Assembly: GCA_013416795.1 (NCBI GenBank)
Contig: RQSC01000005.1
Span: 215,524 to 228,666, forward strand
Source of the DNA: Prasinococcaceae sp. CCMP 1430
Taxonomy: Eukaryota; Prasinodermophyta; Palmophyllophyceae; Prasinococcales; Prasinococcaceae
DNA: 13,143 nucleotides
Direction: 5' to 3'
The position numbers and the translations under genes are program-made. The notes below the pieces were generated by a model that was given only the letters and a program-made list of their open reading frames with translations, was not told the DNA's origin and did not search any database. Below, piece by piece: positions 7,160 to 13,143 of the stretch; the first letter of the stretch is position 1, and each line of letters begins with the position of its first letter.

Positions 7160-7180
7160 CGGGGAACCGCCGGTTCCCCG
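7160..7180. repeat. 21-nt near-perfect palindrome
   Basis: CGGGGAACCG (7160-7169) and CGGTTCCCCG (7171-7180) are exact reverse complements around one central C. As DNA it is a palindromic site or cruciform candidate; as RNA it is a stem with a tight loop. It lies 30 nt from the 7112-7130 hairpin. Confidence 0.75.
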
Positions 7181-7229
7181 TTGCGGCGCCCGAAATGTGC
7201 GCGCGCGCGCTGGCGGGGCGGGGCCGCGG

Positions 7230-7452
7230 CGCGCTCGGCAGTGATGGGCTTTGCGACACAAGGGCTCGCCAATGACACGCGCTGCGCCACCGCCACGTCC
7301 GTAAGCCGCACCAGCTCCGGCGGGCTGGACGAGTGCCCGATGCGGATCGGTCTGAGGTGGCACATGCTGCTGCGCGAGGTGCCGCAGAGCGAGCGCTCCA
7401 GGGTGGATGGATCTATCTCGAATGAGGGCGCCACGTACTCCGAGATGGCGAG
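7230..7452 (-). other. possible exon of an unidentified gene, strand uncertain
   Basis: On the minus strand this stretch reads as a balanced, protein-like segment (LAISEYVAPSFEIDPSTLER, later PPELVRLTDVAVAQRVSL) with GC-rich third codon positions. It is preceded on that strand by a pyrimidine-rich tract (the C14 run and CCCATCC repeats) that could end an intron. The plus strand is also open here, and the two frames share third positions, so codon bias cannot separate them. No family is recognised and no donor or start codon is convincing. Confidence 0.22.
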
Positions 7453-7847
7453 NCGGTGCGGGATGGGCGTGCGGGATGGGGGATGGGGGGGGGGGGGGCA
7501 ACCAGGAGGCGGCGGCTCTCCGCGCGGCTGCCGAGCCCCGCGCGCCTTGGCGGTGCGCTCCGCCATGCGCACGGCGCCCATCCTGCCGGTGCTCGACGAG
7601 GGTTGCATAGCATCATCCAAAGGCGCTTCCTCCTGGGCGCGCCCCCTCGGGAGCGAGTGCAAACGCTGCGCTCGGGGCCACGGGGCGTGCGCCTTGCTCG
7701 GTCCGCAGAGCGAGCCCGGCGTAGCGCATCCAGTCGTCGCTAGCGCAAGATCTGGCGCGCCTGCTGACGCGCGGCGCGACCCCTTCCCAACGGCGCTCTT
7801 CACTGCGTCCGCGCTGCGTGCTCTTCACCCCCCCTCGCGCTCATCAG

Positions 7848-8618
7848 GTGAGCTACAGCCATGAGGCGCTGCTGGTGCTCGAGGGTGCCACGCCTGGCAG
7901 CGAGCTGCTATGGAGCACAGAGCCCTCGCTGAACGCGTACTTCAAGGACCAGCTCGCGAGCGTCGAAGTGCGCGCTGCTGAAATCGACAGCAACGCCGAC
8001 GGCAAGGTGGACGCGATCGACTTGACGCTGCGCGTGGCCTCGACCGAGCCCGTGATTGGCTTGAAGCTCGCGGCGGGCTTTCAGTACGGTTTGGAGGACC
8101 GCGTGCGCGTGGACATGACGGGCGTCACGTACGTCTCGGCGAGCAGCGCGCGGCCATGCTCGCGTCTGTCGGTCGACGGCGATCTGGCGTTTCAGCAGCG
8201 CGCCCCGCTGGCTGATGATGGCAGCGTCGTGACGCACGCGGAGAGCGCGCTGCAGCTCGAGGCGCCGGGATCAGGCACGATGGCGCCGCTCGAGGAGCGC
8301 ATCAGCTTCGCCTCGTTCCTCGCGAAGTACAATTCGCGCAACGAGACGGCAGCGCTGGCGCAGCGCTCTTCGGTGTGGGAGAGCGGGACAGGCGCCAGCG
8401 GGTGCGAGATCCACTTGCGCGTGCGCGTGCCCCCCGCCCAGGAGGTGTCCTACATCCCTGGCGCGCTGGAGGTGGTCAAGTTCGCGTGGGTGCAATTCTT
8501 GGCCGTCTACATCATCTTCGCCTTCTGCTTGAGGTGGATCGAGTGGGTGGTATTCCACTACAGGATTCTGCCCACCAGGATCGTCTCGGACGTCGCGGGC
8601 ATGCGCAAGACGCTCTAG
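7848..8618 (+). CDS. TMEM231: TMEM231, ciliary transition-zone membrane protein (N-terminal exon not found)
   Basis: 256 residues from an acceptor-like junction (CTCGCGCTCATCAG|GTG) to TAG. TMEM231 is part of the MKS/B9 complex of the ciliary transition zone, which gates membrane-protein entry into cilia. Landmarks are VSYSHEALLVLEG at the start, LLWSTEPSLNAYF, the calcium-loop-like DSNADGKVDAIDL (57-69 counted from the Val at 7848), TEPVIGLKLAAGFQYGL, LSVDGDLAFQQRAPL, EVSYIPGALEVVKFAWVQF and a C-terminal helix (about 213-229). All follow the order of the animal protein. The family's cytosolic N-terminus and first transmembrane helix, about 60-70 residues, are missing. The frame stays open upstream to 7725 but without a hydrophobic segment or ATG. 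The first exon must therefore be spliced from elsewhere, lost to an assembly error, or absent. It implies a flagellated life stage. Confidence 0.85.
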   Translation: MSYSHEALLVLEGATPGSELLWSTEPSLNAYFKDQLASVEVRAAEIDSNADGKVDAIDLTLRVASTEPVIGLKLAAGFQYGLEDRVRVDMTGVTYVSASSARPCSRLSVDGDLAFQQRAPLADDGSVVTHAESALQLEAPGSGTMAPLEERISFASFLAKYNSRNETAALAQRSSVWESGTGASGCEIHLRVRVPPAQEVSYIPGALEVVKFAWVQFLAVYIIFAFCLRWIEWVVFHYRILPTRIVSDVAGMRKTL

Positions 8619-8821
8619 AGACGGCACGCGGGGCGCTGTAGTTGGCATCCGCGCGCGCGGCACCTTGGGCGACAATGGTAGCGATGCACTAACAAAAAAA
8701 ACGCCAATCTACAACAGCGCCGGCGGGCATGAGCTTCGCGAGTCCCCGTGCAGCTAGATGTCGCCGCGGACAGCCCTGTGCGCGCGCCGCCGTCGTCAGC
8801 ACATTGCGCGCGGCGTGGTCT
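8619..8821. other. convergent intergenic region
   Basis: It lies between the TMEM231 stop (plus) and the stop of the candidate minus-strand gene. An A/T-rich patch at 8688-8712 (ACTAACAAAAAAAACGCC) is the most likely 3'-end processing region for one or both transcripts. No canonical AATAAA is seen. Confidence 0.35.
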
Positions 8822-9341
8822 CTACGCAGCGGGGGCGGGCTCGCACATGGCGCACCTGCTCCCGATGGCGTAGGCCGGATCGGTCGTGTCAGGACCTCCG
8901 AGCGGCACCCCGAAGACATCCTCCTGCAGCAGCACAGCCGCCTTCTGCAGGACTACTCCCACTGCGACCTGGCTGACGCCGAACACGATGATCTGTAGGA
9001 AAAAGTAGGCTTTGCCGGTGCGCCTGCCAATGTGCGCATGGGCACGCGTGGGGGCGCAGCGAGGGACCACCGCATCAGCGAGTCACGCACGGGCAAACGC
9101 AGCGCGCACAGGCGGCGCGCACGGAGCGCTCACACGCACTTGCTGATGTACCACGGAACATCCTCGTCGGTGGCCTTGGCGCTCGCCCGACCCCTCTTCT
9201 GCGGCGCGCCCTTGCCCTTGGCCTGCTTCGCTCCACCGCCGCCGCCGAAGAGCGCGCGAGCGCGCGCGCGGCGCGGGGCGCGGGGCGCTGCGCGCCGGCG
9301 GCCGCGGCGCGCGTGGCGCGCGGCAGCGCCACCGCCTGCAT
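8822..9341 (-). CDS. candidate small protein with WW-like segment (frame unresolved)
   Basis: The minus-strand exon ending at 9140 encodes a Lys/Gly-rich stretch and then ATDEDVPWYISK. Its donor AA|GTGCGT and the acceptor TTGGCAG at 9024 define a 116-nt intron. Joining to 9023..8822 gives DVPWYISKRTGKAYFF, the first half of a WW-domain pattern (W, TGK, aromatic YFF), then a hydrophobic tail and a TAG at 8822. A second strong acceptor (TTTTTCCTACAG at 8993) would instead give a 13-residue end, SASARSQWE, resembling the second half of a WW domain. No ATG precedes the exon in its own frame. An Arg/Ala-rich presequence-like start (MQAVALPRATRAAAAG, ATG at 9341) lies in another frame, separated by a GGC repeat. 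The gene is likely real, but its exact protein, and whether a frameshift or assembly error is present, is open. Confidence 0.35.
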
Positions 9342-9601
9342 CGGCGCTCGATGGATTGGCGCGCGGGTGGGTGGGCAGAAGGGAGCGGAAGAGGCGCGGC
9401 GCTGCGCCCGCTGTGTGGCACGCCCGCCAGCGCGCCTGGGCCACTCATCTGCCGCAGATTCGGATTTGCCGGATATCTGGATATGACGGGGCCGGGACAG
9501 TTCATTCACGCCGTGTGTGTTTTCTTACGGGCCGCGCCCCCCCCCCCCGCGCGCGCCACCGCCACCGCAGCCGCCCCAACACACACATTCGGGCCGCGGG
9601 C
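9342..9601. other. USP5 3' flank and upstream DNA of the candidate minus-strand gene
   Basis: It contains a C12 run (9537-9548) and a (GT)n-like stretch in the presumed USP5 3' UTR. No AATAAA was found on the minus strand. Otherwise nothing definite is seen. Confidence 0.35.
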
Positions 9602-12166
9602 TCAAGCGCGCGTGTACACGTACACGTAGCCAAGGCCCAGCGGGGGGCTCTGGCTCTTCATGACTTTGTTGTCGTTCAGGAGCGTGTAAGAGCCGTCGGG
9701 CTCCCTCCTGTGTGCCACGTAATGGCCGGCGTGCACGGACGACCCCATGTGGGAGCACATCGCGCGCAGGCGGTACTTGCCAGCGCCATCGGTGAGAGCA
9801 CGTGCCGGCGCGCTGCTGGCGGCAGCATCAGCGCCGCCGTCGATATCCATTGACACGGCGCCATTGAAGAGCGCGTCCGCCGCGCGCTCGATGTTGTTGT
9901 CGCACTGCTCGAGGGCACGCCTCGCGAGTGGCGCATCGAATCCCATCGCCACAAGCATCTCGACAGACTCCGCTGGTGGCTCCGGCTTGCCGCCGCCACC
10001 TGCACCTGCCGGCGCGGCCGGCACGATGGGGGCGTCAATGTCAGGGTCGTCCATGTGCTCGAGCAGCCAATTCATCGCCATGTCCGCGTTTGAGTTCTGT
10101 GTGGCGAGCGCAGCCTTCTGGCAGCGAATCTCAGGGAAGCCCATCGACGCCAGCTGTGCGACGATGGAGGGGTCTGCCTGCGGAGCCGCGGCCGCGGCGG
10201 GCGCCGCTTCAAACGCGACAGCGTCGGCCGAGCCTTCCTCTGGCAGCGCCTCCTCTCCCGGCCGGACCCCTCCGTCGCCGGGCGAGCGCACGCCCAGCGT
10301 GCCGAGATCGAGCTCCTCCGGCACGTCCAGCTCCACATCTAGCTTGGTGGGCACCCAGTTGTCCCCCACCACGAACTTCTTCACGTGAATCACCAGCGTG
10401 TCTGGGTACGAGAGCATGCTCATGGACTTGAGCGCCACCCCACGCTTGCCCGTGGCGGTGCTCATGAAGCCGTCGACGCGCTCTTGTCCTACCATGGCCG
10501 CGAGGCATGCGGTCAGCGGCACCTTGGGCCGCACGACCGTCGCCGCGTCGACCTTCTGGCCCGCCGCCTCGACGGCAGCCTTGTGCTCCTCGAAGGCGGC
10601 AACCTCCGCCTTGTTTACGGCCGCCTCGAGCGGCACCGGCACGCTGAGGGCATTCTCCTCACGCGAGACGTACCGCACCTTGCCCGACGCCTCGCACTGC
10701 GTGCGCTCTTCGACCTTGAACGAAGACGCCAAGGACGGGTCGGTGGCCGTGGTTGCCTGTGCGCCGCTGCTTGAAGCACGCGCGTGCTCGCCGCGCTCGA
10801 CGAGCTGCAAGAGCCACTGGTAGAACTCGAAGGCGTCCTGTTGACGCCCCGTGCTGAACTCGGCATGCCCAGCGCCAGCAAAATTTTTGAATGCCCTCGG
10901 GGAGACACCGTTGCCGCCCGGCCCGTCGCCGCCCTCGGCGCCCGCAGTGCCCTCCGCGGGGGGCTTAGAATAGTCGCCTGACAGCAGCCCATGGCCGAGC
11001 TTGCACATTTGAAGTGCAAAGTCGGCGGACGGGTCGGAGGGCGCCGCCTCGAAGGCTGCGCGCAGCGCCTCCGCGGAGCCGTATCTGGTCGCGAAGGCTT
11101 CGGTGGCGAACATCGCCTGGATCACCGATGCCATGTAGCACGAGTTGCCCAGATTCTTCATGCCTGTGAAGCCCGGGCCGTACAGCGGCTCGAGGACCTT
11201 GCCCTCCTCGGTGAGCTTGGAGAAGTCGAATGCAACATTCATGTCAAGCTCCAGCTCCGCCATGGACTTATCCGTCTTCGTCATCTGCATGACGTCGATG
11301 CCCCAGTGCGCGAGGTGCTTGGCGAGGTGCGGGTCCTCGACGAGATCGTTTTCGTCCGGTGCGTACGAGAACACGTCCGCGCCCTCCGGCGTGATCGTAC
11401 CGAGCTTGACTGCCAGCGGGTACTTGCTCCCAGTGGCCTCGTAGTGCGTGAGTGCCGCACCAGTACCACCCGAGCCATCCCAGTTACGTCGCCCGCTGCC
11501 GATGTGGCCCGTGCTAAGGTTGAGCCACAGATTCTCGGTCATGCCCGACTCTTCGCACTTCCACGTTGTCGGGTCAGGCGAAATCTTGACGCCGTTGTCC
11601 AGCTGCTCCAGGCTCTCCGCATACTTGGACACCTTGCGCTCTTCGTCGGCGACGAAGGCGTCGACCGCGGCGGTGCGCTCGGCGCCCGCCGCGGCCAGCA
11701 CGCCGTTGGCCGCCTCAATCACGCGCTCAGGCAGCGCCGCGTTTGGGAAGGGCACCTCCTCGAACTCTGGCAGCACGACGACAGCGTAGCTCTCCTCATA
11801 GTCGTCCTCCCCCGGCCCAGTGCCCCCGCCAAAGCCGCCGTCCACCCCCACGCCGAGCACGGTGGGCGATGGAGCGGGCTTCTTCTGCAGCGGCTGGCCG
11901 TCCGAGGCGCGCGTGTCGTCACCGGCGTCGTCCTTCTTTTCCTTGAGCGTGCGCGTGATGCGCAGGTACACCGGGTTGCCCGTTTTGGCGAGGTTCGCCT
12001 CGACGTAGCGCCGCCCGAATGCCACGTGCGACGCCAGGTCCACGAAGAGCCCACCGGGGGACTCGGCATCGTCGAACGAGAGCGCGCACTCCTGCTTGTA
12101 CACGCGTGCCCCCGCCGCAGGGATGCGCACGCGCTCCATGAGCAGCGGCCCGCGGAGCCGATCCAT
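9602..12166 (-). CDS. USP5: ubiquitin carboxyl-terminal hydrolase 5 (isopeptidase T)
   Basis: 854 residues, intronless, close to the 858 of human USP5. It disassembles unanchored polyubiquitin to recycle ubiquitin. Domains in order: N-terminal UBP-like domain (about 12-75, ERVRIPAAGARVYKQECALSF); ZnF-UBP (about 200-290); peptidase with Cys box GMKNLGNSCYM (335-345, nucleophile Cys343) and QQD box RQQDAFEFYQWLLQL (441-455); two inserted UBA domains (about 666-706, QLASMGFPEIRCQKAALATQ; and about 734-768, MLVAMGFDAPLARRALEQCD); then the His box VHAGHYVAHR (811-820, His815) and LLNDNKV (829-835). The C-terminus GLGYVYVYTRA matches the family end. The start at 12166 matches the family N-terminus; the frame is open further upstream without an ATG of better quality. 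Oddly, the ZnF-UBP retains Cys204 but has Ser207, Ser224 and Ala237 at the other expected zinc-ligand positions. Confidence 0.95.
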   Translation of the reverse strand: MDRLRGPLLMERVRIPAAGARVYKQECALSFDDAESPGGLFVDLASHVAFGRRYVEANLAKTGNPVYLRITRTLKEKKDDAGDDTRASDGQPLQKKPAPSPTVLGVGVDGGFGGGTGPGEDDYEESYAVVVLPEFEEVPFPNAALPERVIEAANGVLAAAGAERTAAVDAFVADEERKVSKYAESLEQLDNGVKISPDPTTWKCEESGMTENLWLNLSTGHIGSGRRNWDGSGGTGAALTHYEATGSKYPLAVKLGTITPEGADVFSYAPDENDLVEDPHLAKHLAHWGIDVMQMTKTDKSMAELELDMNVAFDFSKLTEEGKVLEPLYGPGFTGMKNLGNSCYMASVIQAMFATEAFATRYGSAEALRAAFEAAPSDPSADFALQMCKLGHGLLSGDYSKPPAEGTAGAEGGDGPGGNGVSPRAFKNFAGAGHAEFSTGRQQDAFEFYQWLLQLVERGEHARASSSGAQATTATDPSLASSFKVEERTQCEASGKVRYVSREENALSVPVPLEAAVNKAEVAAFEEHKAAVEAAGQKVDAATVVRPKVPLTACLAAMVGQERVDGFMSTATGKRGVALKSMSMLSYPDTLVIHVKKFVVGDNWVPTKLDVELDVPEELDLGTLGVRSPGDGGVRPGEEALPEEGSADAVAFEAAPAAAAAPQADPSIVAQLASMGFPEIRCQKAALATQNSNADMAMNWLLEHMDDPDIDAPIVPAAPAGAGGGGKPEPPAESVEMLVAMGFDAPLARRALEQCDNNIERAADALFNGAVSMDIDGGADAAASSAPARALTDGAGKYRLRAMCSHMGSSVHAGHYVAHRREPDGSYTLLNDNKVMKSQSPPLGLGYVYVYTRA

Positions 12167-13143
<977 letters not shown>

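Larger units (their letters stand above)
6748..7847. other. region without a confident gene between the MATE gene and TMEM231
   Basis: It contains the C-tract 6926-6979, two strong hairpins (7112-7130, 7160-7180), a G14 run (7485-7498) and an isolated N (7453). Long open frames exist on both strands but are helped by homopolymers and GC bias. The missing first exon of TMEM231 should lie here or further left, yet no hydrophobic N-terminal segment followed by a suitable donor was found. Confidence 0.4.

Noticed and set aside
8729-8998. Plus-strand frame ending in PEDILLQQHSRLLQDYSHCD
   Set aside because: It is codon-aligned antisense to the minus-strand exon 9023..8822, which has better splice signals. 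It has no recognisable family or convincing start.

Overview
The window reads as nuclear DNA of a very GC-rich, plastid-bearing, flagellated protist, most likely a unicellular alga. The reasons are short GT-AG introns (about 115-190 nt) with donors such as GTGAGT, GTGCGT and GTAAGG, a eukaryotic gene set, a phosphoglycerate mutase with algal/plant-type motifs and an N-terminal extension, and a ciliary transition-zone protein (TMEM231). A haptophyte-like lineage is a guess, not a demonstrated assignment. No operons, rRNA, tRNA, CRISPR array or insertion sequence was seen.

Layout, left to right. 1-170: possible first mini-exon of a minus-strand gene leaving the left edge. 170-560: GC-rich non-coding DNA with a perfect hairpin. 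565-1408: candidate minus-strand single-pass membrane protein with a Gly/Asp-rich stretch, an intron and a polyadenylation signal. 1409-1699: divergent promoter-like DNA. 1700-2779 (+): cofactor-dependent phosphoglycerate mutase. 2972-3761 (-): two-exon protein resembling the N-terminal part of NELF-A, convergent with the mutase. 3762-3948: likely bidirectional promoter with six CCCCG repeats. 3949-4713 (+): DUF1992 (DNAJC28-type) protein, with a presequence-like peptide separated from it by an in-frame TAG. 5019-6695 (+): two-exon MATE-family transporter. 6696-7847: no confident gene, with a C-tract, hairpins and an antisense pair of open frames. 7848-8618 (+): TMEM231 without its N-terminus. 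8822-9341 (-): candidate small gene with a WW-like peptide assembled across an intron. 9602-12166 (-): complete intronless USP5 (ubiquitin isopeptidase T). 12167-12648: its upstream region. 12649-13143: a pure run of 495 C.

The genes are unrelated housekeeping functions: glycolysis, possible transcription control, drug/metabolite efflux, cilium gating and recycling of free polyubiquitin. They are arranged as convergent and divergent neighbours. The most notable observation is that the USP5 ZnF-UBP domain keeps most ubiquitin-tail contact positions but has lost three of the four expected zinc ligands. Others are the in-frame stop before the DUF1992 gene, the NELF-A-like gene, a TMEM231 with no visible first exon, and a frame-split WW-like gene. 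The poly-C end and two isolated N bases show that parts of the assembly should be treated with caution.
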